Shown here in pieces: positions 10,454 through 22,381 of a stretch of 42,944 nt of DNA. Source of the stretch: Ectocarpus siliculosus (taxonomy: Eukaryota; Sar; Phaeophyceae; Ectocarpales; Ectocarpaceae). The position numbers and the translations under genes were made by a program. Location: positions 404,911 to 447,854 of the forward strand of contig FN647684.1 of the NCBI GenBank assembly GCA_000310025.1. The letters run 5' to 3'. Below the pieces are notes generated by a model. It saw nothing but the letters and a program-made list of their open reading frames with translations. It did not search any database and was not told the DNA's origin. Numbering within the stretch: the first letter of the stretch is position 1; every line of letters begins with the position of its first letter.

Positions 10454-13400
10454 ATGGTTCTTAAAATCGTAAAGACAACAACCCGCTCTCTCTCTCTCGC
10501 GCGCGCGCGCACTGGGGGGCTCCTCCTCCTGTCTCTTCTGTCTAAGGTGCTCGCTGCGTCCGCGTGGGCGTTGAACATGCGGGCCACGTTCGGCGGCGGG
10601 CGGCTGGACGGCATCGGGCAAAGCGGGAGCTCGGGGACCCGTCCTGTCAGGTTCTTGTCGCCGGCAGGGTGGGCGTTCGCCATCTGGGGACCCATATTCT
10701 TCGGTGAGTGTTCACCACACAACACGGTATGAGGGAAGAGGGAGTGTTGACTACACCACGGTATGTGGGAAGAGGGGTAGGGACGGGGTACCGCTGCTGT
10801 AGTACTCTCTTGGGGGGGAGGGGGGGATTGTTGTTGGGGAAGGGGTTGCTTCTGGGAGCCACCGTCTTTGTGACAGAGGCCACCGTCTTTGGGACGGAGG
10901 AGGTGAGGATGGGCAGGGGGGATCGAGATCGAGGGAGAGTGACAAGTTTGTGATGCTGCAACACTGGCGGTAACGTGCGGCGGCTGTTATTCGAAGTGTG
11001 CTTGTTCTACATACGTCGTTCGATCCATTGTGTATGCCGAGCAGGAAAAATCACTACTCAAGTACGTTCACCGTATGCCGCACTCCTCCCGGTGAACGAC
11101 TGAATCCACTACCCCCTCCCCACCCCCACCCCCACCCTGGGTCGCGGCTGGGCTCCCTCCCTCCTGGCGTCAGGCGAAGCGATATACGTGGCCTTCCAGC
11201 TGATGCCCCTGCCCTCTATCCGCGGATCGTGGTGGCTGTCCGACATAAGCCCTTGGTTCGCTGGCGCCATGCTCTTCCAGGTGAAAACTCGCGACCGTTT
11301 GCTGTTCAAGACACACGAAGAATAGAATAGATAGCGAGAGGATCCCCATATCTCCTTTATTGCCTTTGTAGTATGTAGAAACTCGCCACAGCAGAAGCAG
11401 CAGCAGCAGCAGTGCAGGGAGGCAACCGTGAACCTTTTGTGTTCTTATTTTCCTTTGCGAGGGAGACCCTTTTTTATGTTGTAGCCCGCGCGCCCCCAAT
11501 CTACCGCCTGTCCATGCCGCAGTCGAAACACTTACTTCAAGTTTTGCGTTGAATATACGCGAGACGAAAACACACAAACACACACACACACACACACACA
11601 CACATGTCTTTGATCCGAAGGATAGTTTAGCCCCCCCCATGCTGCCCCCTCACGGGGTCCCAGTTCATGGCAGATAGAAGTGTTTAGTGTTTTCAACCGC
11701 ACTAAGACTGACGTATTTTCATTGGTCAGCCGGTTAGCGTGGTCGATGCTAACACTACACACACATACACAAATGCAAATCTATGCAATATCCGCCTCCT
11801 CGCAACGCTTTGCCCGTTTACCCCCCCCCTCCCCCACTTGGCGAGGTCGCGAGGTCAATGGTCTAACGACTACGGCATGCACGACTATGAGTACACCCCC
11901 CCCCCCCTCCCCCACTTGGTGTTGTGCTACAGCTTGGTGCGGTGAATGCCCGGCGTGCTATCTCCGTCCCGCTTTTTGTAGGGATTCGAGGTCAACGTTC
12001 TAACGACTACGGTACGCACGGCCATGAGTACCTCCCCCGTTTGCCCCAAACCCGTTATTCCAACCCGTTTGCACCCCGTTTGCCCCCAACCCGTAATCCA
12101 AACGCCGACGGCTCAGGCTCTCTGGTGCTTCTCCTTTCGACCGTGGGCGAGGGACAGCGGGCTGCTCTGGCTGCCGGCGCTGCTGCTGGGGGGCACGGGA
12201 GTCGCCCTCGGCGGCGTGCACCGCATCCTCAGAGAGGCGTGGTTCACCAGCGACATGACCGTCCTCCAGTACCTCGCGGTCCACGTCCCCCTCAGGTATG
12301 TATGTAGTGGTACGTCGGCCGTGTTTGTGTGTACCATGTCTGCGTCTGTCTGCGTGTGTATATTCGCTGTGAAAATTACTACTTCTGTGGCTGTGAGTTT
12401 GCGCATCTCGTTTTCTCCTCCGTCTTGCGTATGCAGCCGCACGTGTCTTTTCGCCTACCTTTTGGCCATGTGTCTTGTGTGTTTGTCTTACGGTTGTCGA
12501 GTTTCTGGCCAGGGTGAACCGCCGCAACCGGTTCTGATCAACGAACATAGATTACAAGTAGCTCTCAGCAGGGAAACGTCCTTGTCAGTGCGCCTACAAG
12601 GTCCATGTGTCTCTTGATATGTCTGTACCATGTATTTCTAGGGTATCTTATTTTATGTGTGTTTATCGATTATACCTTCTTTGCCTTATCCAGGCATGTT
12701 ACCGTTATTTTCTCTCGCCGGTCTGTCTGTATCTGTCTCAGTCCACTTGTGACGAGAATCAGTGCTGTCAGTGCTGTTTTTCGTCAAACGGCGGGTTTGC
12801 TGCCGTGGAGGCCAGTTACAGCAGTAGCACTACTGCTTTTTCTATCAGCAGCTGTCCTTCGTTCAGTGATGACACTCAACCCCCCCGCCTCCGCGCGCTT
12901 TCTACACCGACGTGCGTCAGCCTCCACTTGGGCTGGATATCATGCGCCACGTTGGTAAACCTGAACGGCTACTTCGCCACGATAAACAAGCTGTCGAACC
13001 GGGTCAAGCTGGGCTTGGCTCTGGGCTCCGTGGTTGCGGCGGTGGCGCTGGGGGTCGCGATAACCCTCCTCCGAGAGGACCCCATCTACGCGGCCGTCGT
13101 CGCGTGGGCCCTCTGGGCTGTGGGGAGCCCCGCAGGATGGGACGAGCTCCGGGTGGGTACCTATATTTGTTCGTTGATTGCTCGTTGTTTTGTTGACGTT
13201 ATTCAACGGTTGTGGTATTTGCTTGGGCCGTGTGTGTGTGTGTTTTTTGGATTCGCACCGACCGCGCTACCCGGTTGACCAATGAGCAAGACTTCCTCCT
13301 TGCTGCGACTGAAAACAGAGAATGCTTCTAAAGGCCATCATCTGGGACCCCGTGAGGGGGCGTCATGGGGGAGGCCAAGCTACTCTCCGGATGAAAGACT

Positions 13401-14199
13401 GCTGTGTATTTTTTTATTCATTCGTTCGTAAGTGTTTGTGAACTGCATCCATTCGCGTCGTGATGGTGCGCTCAAATGCGGACATGACTGTCTATCTGTG
13501 TGTCGCCCAATCGAGAAACACCCTCTCTTTCTCTCTCTAGCGAACCAGAGTACCTCAAAGGGAGCGGTGGTGTAACCGTCCGCCAACGGAGGGTCGTTTT
13601 ATCTCGTAATGTGTTGGGCGACAAGTGCCAAGCGTGCCCGTGGGTACTCACACAGCCTAGGGTTAAGATAGGGTGGAGAGTGAAGAGATCTCGCGCGCCT
13701 CACTCCCCGGAGTCAGTATATCATCGGACTGTTCGCAGCATTCGGCGGATCATTCTTGGGCAAAATTTCCTCGGAATATCATCCGTCATGTCGCCAGATG
13801 TCTACCGCTGCTGCTGTGTGTACAAAAAACTAGGAAGATGTATTTTTTTATCCTGGCGTTCGCCTGGTCTTTATTTTTTTCTTTCTCCGCCCGTGGCCTA
13901 ACCCCGAGACCAAAGTAACGGCGTTTGTCATGACCCTGTACACCCAATGTCTATGTAACCTGATTCGTCTGTCTCATCCCCTCGTTTCTCGCCCTGCTTG
14001 TTTTTTCACGGCGATTCGCTCCGTGCCCGAAAAAATATTAAAACAGGGCCGTGTGGAGCCGGGCTTGATCCGGACACAGCAAGGCGTAGCGAAGGCCGGT
14101 GCCGTCATCACCGCCAGCGCTGCCTGTACCCTCGTGGGGCTGTCCCTCAAGGACCTTGTCATCGGCGCGAGAGGGGGAGACTACGACGAGGACTACTGA
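10454..14199 (+). CDS. TspO/MBR-related multi-pass membrane protein (long form)
   Basis: Exons 10454-10703, 11174-11280, 12117-12295, 12921-13152 and 14047-14199 join with consistent phases to 306 residues, ending TACTGA. About eight membrane segments are seen. Diagnostic stretches are FLSPAGWAFAIWGPIFFGE (TM2), WFAGAMLFQ then ALWCFSF (TM3) and LHLGWISCATLVNLNGYF (TM5), which match the bacterial-type 'tryptophan-rich sensory protein' branch of the TspO family (about 260 aa) rather than the 160-aa five-helix TSPO. TspO proteins bind tetrapyrroles or sterols in membranes; the function of the long form is unsettled. The tail is acidic (GDYDEDY). The start at 10454 gives a basic N-terminus and a full TM1 (LLLLSLLSKVLAASAWAL). 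Alternatively exon 1 begins at a phase-0 acceptor at 10547 and joins 9393-9515. Confidence 0.8.
11577..11604 (+). repeat. (CA)n microsatellite
   Basis: A run of about 14 CA units in intron 2 of the TspO-like gene. Confidence 0.85.
11678..11775 (+). repeat. SINE-like element copy in TspO-like intron 2
   Basis: Carries GTGTTTTCAACCGCAC, GACTGACGT, ATTTTCATTGGTCAGCCGG, TTAGCG, GGTCGATGCTAAC and a CACACACA tail. It is closest to the copies at 23185 and 36908. Confidence 0.7.
11821..12036 (-). repeat. Two tRNA-like repeats with C-tract tails (reverse orientation)
   Basis: Both copies read GGTCAANGNTCTAACGACTACGG then CATGAGTAC followed by a C run (11849-11907 and about 11984-12036). This is the reverse complement of the G-capped copies at 16369, 20720 and 21330. 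The C runs directly abut the GAGTAC end. Confidence 0.65.
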
Positions 14200-16069
14200 T
14201 GACGGATAGCGCCCTCACTCAAGGAAACTTGGTACTTGGTAGTAAGAACTTGGTGCTCTACACTACATTGTCCCAAAATCGAGGCCCCATTTGTTGTAAG
14301 CTCGGTTAAGAAGCCAACAATAAAACGTACATAGCGACCTTTTGTCGCCCACAATAGGAACTAAATACCCCCGCCCCGCCCCGGCCAAAGGTAGAGGTTC
14401 TTACGCGCTGTCTGTATTTCAATGACGCCGCACCACCGGGGGACAAAAGATGTACCGTACGCCAGATATACATGCATCCGGAGTATGCTTCATGTCTTTT
14501 GTAGACTTTGTGTTGGGGGCTGTTTTCAACAGACCGTTCGTAGAGTCGTTCGAGTGGTTTTAATACTGATTGCAGGACTCATGTATTTGGGTTGTCGGTT
14601 AGTTTCGATTTATTGTGTTGCTGACGTTTTGAAGAAAATACACATATTATAGCATCAAGAAAAGAGATGAAAACCCATGCGAGATAATTTGCATGCGTAC
14701 CCAGTTGTTTTTCGAAAAGATTTTTTTATCTCGATACAGAATAATTTGATGTTTGCATCTGGCTGTTTCGCCCTTCCATCGAAGACGTTCAGTTGGTAGA
14801 TTTGATTTGTATTCCCGGCAATGTGCGGTCAGGGAAGGTAGTGGCGATGTAAGAAGAGTCAGGATTGGCAATCAAAATTTAGGATCGGCGATCACGCTGC
14901 CGTGTTGATGGGTATATACAAAAATTAAACGTTCGTGTTCACGTCGTCGTCAGTGCTTGAAAAGAGTGTGAGCCGACAGCAAGTGGTTGCTGACACAAGT
15001 CACAACTTTCAGGGTTGTTTCGAATCAGACTTCTTCGTGGGCACGGCAGGCGTCTTGTGTTGTGGGGTCTGTGGATGGATAACCTGCGAGCACGCGGCAC
15101 AACCGGTGGTCATGCTCAGCTCGCCGAGTTCCGACAAGTGTCGTAGAGAGCTGCACACCACTGCAGCTTTTCAGTTATATAGCACCCGCACGTATGCATA
15201 ACAGAACCTCTTATTTTTGGCCGATTCTCGTTTCTTAATTCTCTATTGGATAGAGCCCCACGGTGCCTGTACACTCCTTACTGTGAGCTTCTTGGCTGAG
15301 CACCTGACCAAGTTCAAATTTATCTCTTCGAGCCTGAATTTCTTAACTCCCGGGTTTCTCAAGTTCGGGTGCAAACTGCAGTCTTCTTGTCCGCATGATG
15401 AGCAAGATGCTTTGCATTGACTCCGGAAATACGCCTTCAACAACCAAAGTCGAAGAAGGTCAGGTGGCGGGATGCCTTGTGGTTTTGAAGGTTTTTGCGG
15501 AGCCAAATCGTACGGATGTGGGGCCACACGAAAGCCTTCGAGAATCGTGGCCGCGATCATTCGGAAGGACGCGCTTCTCCAACAATATTTTTGACACGAA
15601 AAATACAGCCAGACACCCAAAAATATGGTATCTACCAAGGGTTGGTTAAATCCCACGCCAAGAGCCTTCCCCATCTCCAAGTTTTGAGAAGTAGGTGCAT
15701 ATGTATGCCAACACACCGCGGCGAAACGTACAGGACACTACAATAACTAAACGACACACACCAAACATCCATCCAGATTAGATGCCATCATCAATCTTGT
15801 CTTGAACGCCTGGAGGAACCCCGCCCTACCCCCTGCCGAACGCTCGTAACTACTCGCGCCTTCCCACGGACACAGCGCACTGGCTGGCAAGAGACCACAC
15901 GGGCGACACCTCCAACGAGCAGACAGAATACGGCGGGAGAGCTACAAATCTCTCAGCATGGCTCTCGAGAAACCAAAAAAGATGGCTTTGCGTGGAACAA
16001 GAAGAAAATGTTCACCCGACAACAGACAAGAGGTGTCGGGTAAGGCCTTATACAGAAATCGTGTCGAGA
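14200..16069. other. Intergenic region between convergent genes; polyadenylation region
   Basis: This holds the 3' flanks of the TspO-like gene (plus) and the SEY1-like gene (minus). The sequence around 14500-14950 is more AT-rich than the exons, as expected for UTR or spacer. A minus-strand open stretch at 15243-15716 (about 157 codons, Cys- and Leu-rich) has no recognisable domain and no clear splice borders, so I do not call it a gene. Confidence 0.5.
14319..14324 (+). terminator. AATAAA poly(A) signal candidate for the TspO-like gene
   Basis: AATAAA lies 120 bases after the stop codon, the only such hexamer close downstream. Polyadenylation-signal use in this lineage is an assumption. 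Confidence 0.4.
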
Positions 16070-19000
16070 TTACGCCATACAGCACAGCCGTGTGTTCCGT
16101 GTCTCGTCTTGATTCAGCCTCGGGATGCTGCTCTTACTCCGCAGCAGCACAGACAAAAGACAACATACAAGAGACAAAAAGACAGCCAAGTCTAGAAGAG
16201 CGGAAGGCGCGGCACGTCCCTCTCTCTTCTCTCCGAGGCCTTTCTTCGCCCTCCGCAAGTGCTGCGTCGCCTGGAGGTAGTTGAAGTACATCGCCGCCGC
16301 CCTTAGCACCAACCTGCAATGGTGTGGTACATGGCGTTAAGGGGCGGGGGCCATTCATTATGGCCGCGGGGGGGGGGGGGGAGTCATGTAAAAGCATGCC
16401 GTACTCGTTAGACCATAGACCTCGGCCTCGGGCGCGTAATCGTCTGTAGCATACTTCTGTTTTGGAGCACGTTTTCTATTGCATGGAGCAGCCGCGAGCG
16501 TGCTGCGGTTAGGAACTACTAAATGGCTTTGGAGTTCATCGCTAAAACCGGGCTAGAGACCCGCCAGCTTATGCGTGCAACAAGGGATAGAGCGTGGACG
16601 TCATGCAATCACGAAAACGTTGGGAGTTGGGGCTAGGCGTCAACGCACATTAAACTGCCGCCGTGCACTATCCTGCACCTGTACATGGGGCGGTGTAGGC
16701 ACGGCCATGGCTACGCATATATTCCTCGAGCACAAAAATATTTGAACATGGGTGAGAAAGGGGCCCTGTGGGTTCATTCGCCGTCGTATACGCGTATGTA
16801 CTTGCTATTGTGCTTACACAAACGTGATCACTCGAAAGCAATACTCCGTGCTTGGGGAGAAATTTCGGCGAAGCCATGGAACGCTGTTGCAGGATTGGTA
16901 TGTATCTATTGATGTTGAAGACGAATGGGCTCTACGCGCGGTGCATGGTTCGTCGAACGATACAACACGTAGGACAGTCAAACGGGTTCCTCTGTGCGGG
17001 GTACTCGTGTGCCAGTGTCCACGGAGAGCGCAAACCCCTCCCGCGTCACATACAAGACGGCCTCTTCTTTAGTGTTGCAACTCCTCCTCCTGCTGTCTCC
17101 AATCCTTGGCCAATGAAATCCATTCGCTCGCCAGTAGGTACACAGACGGTTGTGGGGGTGTGAATCGATCGCTCTGATTGTCGGACTCGAGACAAGAGAC
17201 GCCACATTTTTACTTTCTCCTCCCTCACCCTTTCCACCACGGCGTCTTCTTCCTCGCCGCCGCTGCCTGCTCTGCCGGGTCCGACGGCAACATCCACGTG
17301 CCCTCCGACAGACGATCTTGCACACGGCTCTACATTACATTACATTACATGAGAGAGGCACGGGGGGCCGCCGGCCCGCCCGGTCGCGAGGAAGCCGGGG
17401 GGGGACGAAGGTGGCAGGGGGAGACGCAGGCGAGAAACGCGTGAAAATGATGCTCCTACCCACGAACTTGCATGTACCGCTACCTCTCTTGGACAGCGAA
17501 GCTCCTGTCAGGATTGGGTTACAAGGAACGCTTGGTTGCTGTACCAAACGACACGCACGGTGTCAGAAGGCCGCACGCGGGGGGAGTCTGTAGGCCACTT
17601 CCAGCTGTCACGGTGTAATGTGCTGTCTAGGTGTTGTTGCGGCCTGGACACATGAGGCTTTGCGAGAGCTTGTTGCAAAACCAAGACGGAACGACCTTTT
17701 TCATCAACAGTACCGAGTACCACATACTGCAAAAATGCAACAGCAGGAGAATCCTCTCAAGGATCACATACTGCAAAAATGCAACATCAGGAGAATCCTC
17801 TCAAGGATCAAAGGCAAAGGCGCTTGCGAGCAAATAACCACGGATCAGTTGAGGACACGTGGCCTAAAGTAATCCCTCCCAGGCAGAGACACATCCCTGT
17901 AGCGAAAATACAGCCTTTTGCTAACACGACGCACATGGAGAGGCACAATCGCAACGCAGCAGAGGGCGTGAAATAGTGTTATTACAATTCCACTAGCGAC
18001 AAGGATTTCAACAACCCTTCCGTCGTGTCCAAGCGCGCATGTCCTGTCGCCCAGTCTCACCTCCATGTCCTCGTTAAGCTTGACCAGCTCCGCCTCCCAG
18101 TGCAAACGCCACACGTCCGCCACTCCGGGTGTGTTCGGAATCGCTAGCTGCATGACACGACATTGGTGACGATAACGAAACCAGCGGAAACAATAACCAC
18201 GGGAGAGAGGTCGGACAAGCTGCGGCGGCAAAACCATTCCCGCATAGCAGAAGCGCGGGACAAAAACAGAGATAGTGATAGGAGACTATGCCGCCGACTA
18301 CTCAACACTAGCACAGAATCTGCACCAACGACGGGAGAAAAACTGACTGCCGGGGAAAGCGCGAGAGGTATGTACGAAGCCCTTCTAAGCACGATAGGTA
18401 TGCAAGCACAACAACTGATCTCCAATCCCTACTAAGCGCGAGAGGTACGTACAAGTGTTTAGTTTCGCCTCTACCCCCGCGTCTCTCGAACAAGCTGTAG
18501 CGAGCCGAAACGAGAGAAGTAAGTACGAAAGCCTTTCCACCTACCTCGTGGCCATCATGGGGCTGGGAAAACCGAAAAACCGTATAAGCATGGCCAAGCG
18601 AAGGAAATCACATCATCAACGCCGGCAGAAAAAGAAAATGGGAATGCTCTCTTTTGCTCTCTCTTTCTCTCTCTATATATATATCAATATTCTCTCTGTC
18701 TATCAATATTCTCTCGTCTGTCCCAATACCTTCGTGGCCTCGAGGAAATTTTGTCTAATGGTCTTGGACATCCGTCGAGACGATTGGTCGAAGTCCGCCG
18801 CTCCCCCCAGCACGCAGGAAAACACCTCCTCGAACTGCTCGTGAAAGTGGCCTCTGGAGGATAAATAGCAAGCGTTGTTATTTTTCGTGTTTGGTTGCAT
18901 TGCTTTCATAAGCACCAAGTGTCGTTGTTGCTGATATTGTATTTTTCGTGCCGGTTGCATTCGTTTCATAAGGAACCAGGACGGCAACGGACAGGATGCC

Positions 19001-22000
19001 ATGATGCCATGTCATTGTCTGAGTAGTGCCACACTCTTTACCTCTTTACTCTCTCGTCTACCAACAAGTGTTTTGTCACCCCCAACACTAAACCTGTCCG
19101 AAGTTTCACGAAAGTTGAGCTTCGGTGCCAATTCCGGCGTTTCAGATACGCCTGTATATCCTACGAAAACGGACGAAACTCGACGGCATCCTCTTTTACT
19201 AAAACCTACCAACTGGCACAGCTCTACCCCCTCTTCTCAACACATGCTGCCGCGATTGAAGGGGCCTCACCGTAAATGCCTCGCGTGCGCCCTGAAGGCC
19301 GGCTCCAGCTCTCTCGCCACCGCCGACACCAACGATCCGCGTTTCTCCCGGAGCACCGCCGCGGGGGCATCGATCTGCGGCTGCCGCGAACGGCGGATTA
19401 AATTCGACTCGACTGGACTGGACAGGACGAGACGCCTACAATAAAAAACAAAACACACGAATAAAAACATATGCAATCCACGTAGAAAACAAAGGAGAGC
19501 AGCAGCAGCGCCAGTCGCATGAAGGCCTCGACGTCCTCTGGGCACATCACTCATGCTTGCATCCACCGGCAGCGAATACGAATAGCAACTACACTCCTTT
19601 ATCCCTCCAAAGGTGGCACCGATGTTCAGCACAACTGGGAACCAACCCTGCTCATGTGCTGCGGCATTCAAATCAAACCCTCAACAACGAGAACGCGCAG
19701 AGGAAAAGTTTTTGGGACGCGCGCGCAAGTTCTGTAAAGCCAGGTAACACTTTTACCGCGCCACAGTTTAGCTCACCTGTGATCTGGAAGACTTTGCCAG
19801 GAATGATTGCACAGCCTCGTCTACGATCTCTGCACAACGCAACACAGCGCGGGACAAGGCGAAACACCATGACCAACCGAACAGAGGTGGTTCAATCAAA
19901 ACAAAACATCACGATAAAGAAACAGAGGTGGTTCGATAGATTGAGTTCAGCGCCAGACAGAAGAACAGGAGTGGATCGACATGAAACAAAGCATCACGAG
20001 TTTCAATGTGAACAAAACATCACGACCAAAAACACGAACAGAGGAGGGGTCCGAGAGATCGAACCCCTCGGCGCAAAACAGCGGTGGTTTCAAGGAGAGT
20101 CCGATCTGAGGAGGCGTGCAAAAACAGGGAGAAGCGGAACAGCAACGCTTGCAGCCTGCCCCCCCTGCCGGGGCTCCTCGCCCACTCACCCTGCGCGTCG
20201 GTACCGAACTGTAGCAGCGGCATCTCTCCCGCCACCGCCGCCTCCACGTCGGTCAGCAGCCTCGCGCACCTCGGACGCGCTTCCGACAGGCAGGACTCCG
20301 CCAACGCCGACAAGGCCACGGCTCCCTGCTGCTCGCCTCGACGAGGAGCCTGAAAGAGAAGGGGCCCCGCAAGGAAGGGTGTGTGTGTGTGGGTGTGTAC
20401 TCTCGTGTTTCGCATGCTTTAGCGGTTAGACCACTGGCGTCCTCGAGAGGACGGAGCATTGTTGCCGCAGGGGGGGGGGGATTCGGATCTGGATCTGGTC
20501 TGGTCGTGTGATCATCGTCGGCGACGACGAGGCATCCCTTTCGATACCGAGCGCCGTTTACACTCCTAGTAGGGACAAACGCCAAATGCCCCGGTCTTTG
20601 TCGCGTTCGTACCACTCTTTGCACCATATTTTACTACGCGGGAGGGCGGGGGCGTACTCATGTTTTGTAGAAGTATGCCTTAGCTGTTAAGACCATTGGC
20701 CACGCGTCCTCCAGAGAGAGGGGGGGGGGGGGGGGGGGTACTCGCTGTCGTGCAATTGACCGTAGTTAATGACCAACTTGCCCAACCCCATACAGTTTAA
20801 AGATGTGCGTGTGTGGGTCACAATGACGGCCGGGGGGGGGGCGGGTTCACCCTTTCGCACGGTTGTTGTACTGCTGTACTGGTCACCCACCACAAATAAA
20901 AAGGAAAAGTTCCTCCACATGGAACAACAAAAAGCAACCATACCCTGCGCCCAGGCTGTGCGGTGGCACGTCCCAACAATCACGCCGTGGAGGAAACGGG
21001 AGAGGTGAAACACAGAGACAGACACCCGACACTTGAGGTAGCTTTCGTACCCTCCAACACACGTGGTGGCAGGTGGCCATCGATTTTTCGTCATCTTACC
21101 TCGGCAAGACGGTTGTTGCTGCTCGCCGATGTCCATATTCCCTCCAGTCGCTGTCGCAGCTGTGACAGGGGCACCGGCGCATGTAGCGTATGCCGCCCGC
21201 CGGGGTTTTCGGCACGCTGCCGCACAGCCCCCTCCCATCCCACCACCCCCGCTTGCCGCCGAGGCTTCCGAAAGATGAACCCTAGAACGCGCGCATGGAT
21301 TTTTCAACAAACAGTCAAATCAGCATCGGAGGGGGGGGGGGGGGGGGGTACTCATAGTCGTGCATGCCGTACTCGTTAGACCATTGACCTCGCATCCCTA
21401 CAAACCCGGGACGGAGCACGCCGGGTTCTCACCGAACCAGGCTCTCACATCACCAAGCGCGAAGGGCCGTGAGGTATTCGGCGAGTCGCATGAAGGGTGT
21501 GCTGCATCCTGCTAAGGATGTTCGGCATCTTGTGCTTACTTCCTTGAGTACGGATGACAGCTGCGTATGGTAGTTCGCTTCCAGAGCCAGTTATAAGTAC
21601 TGTGTAACTGCCTCGAGGGTGCTTGACCAATTTAACACAACGTGGTGCGATCATCCCCCTTGCACGGAGTGAGGCTTCTCAACCCCGCACAACATAATCT
21701 ACTCGACCACCATCATGGTAATCGCAACAAAAAAAAAGAGGCAATAATAAAAAAAAACGCGGTAACCTGGTTGCCGAGTTCACGAAGTGATCGGCTTGTT
21801 TCACAACGTCGTTGCCAGCGACGAAAACCCAACCCCGATGGAAAACACCACCAAGGGGGAAGCTTGTTTTACAACGTCGGTACCAAGCGACGAAAAACCC
21901 AACCCCGCGGGAGGAGGGGGGGGGGGTCCTGATTGGATACTTCTACATAGCGTGTGAAGCTTCGAAATCAGCCATCTTTGCCCAACCGCGCCTTCATAGA

Positions 22001-22337
22001 CAAGGGGGCATCGTGCCAACTCCTGTTGTTGAGACAACTTCAGTATCCAGGCTCCGTCTCTCTGTGCGTCTGATTTCGTCCTTTCCTCACCTCGGTAGGT
22101 AGGGTCGAGGAACGATCGGCTGAGAGTCGCAGCCTTAGCCGCGAACTCGCGTCGCTGATAGATGAAGTGCGGCAGCCCGCAGGTCCTGACATCGAACACC
22201 TCCGACAGCCCTGCGTCACGCAAGCTATAATAGGCCACAGGTCAGCATGGAGACAGGGAACGCAGATGAGGCGAAGCGCAACAGATCGACAAAGGAAGCA
22301 GAGGCGGGACTTAGCGGATGTGGACAGAGGCTAGAGG

Positions 22338-22381
<44 letters not shown>

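Noticed and set aside
15243-15716. A 157-codon minus-strand open stretch, Cys/Leu-rich
   Set aside because: No recognisable domain, no clear splice borders, and it lies between two gene 3' ends; it could be a retroelement relic, but nothing in it proves that.
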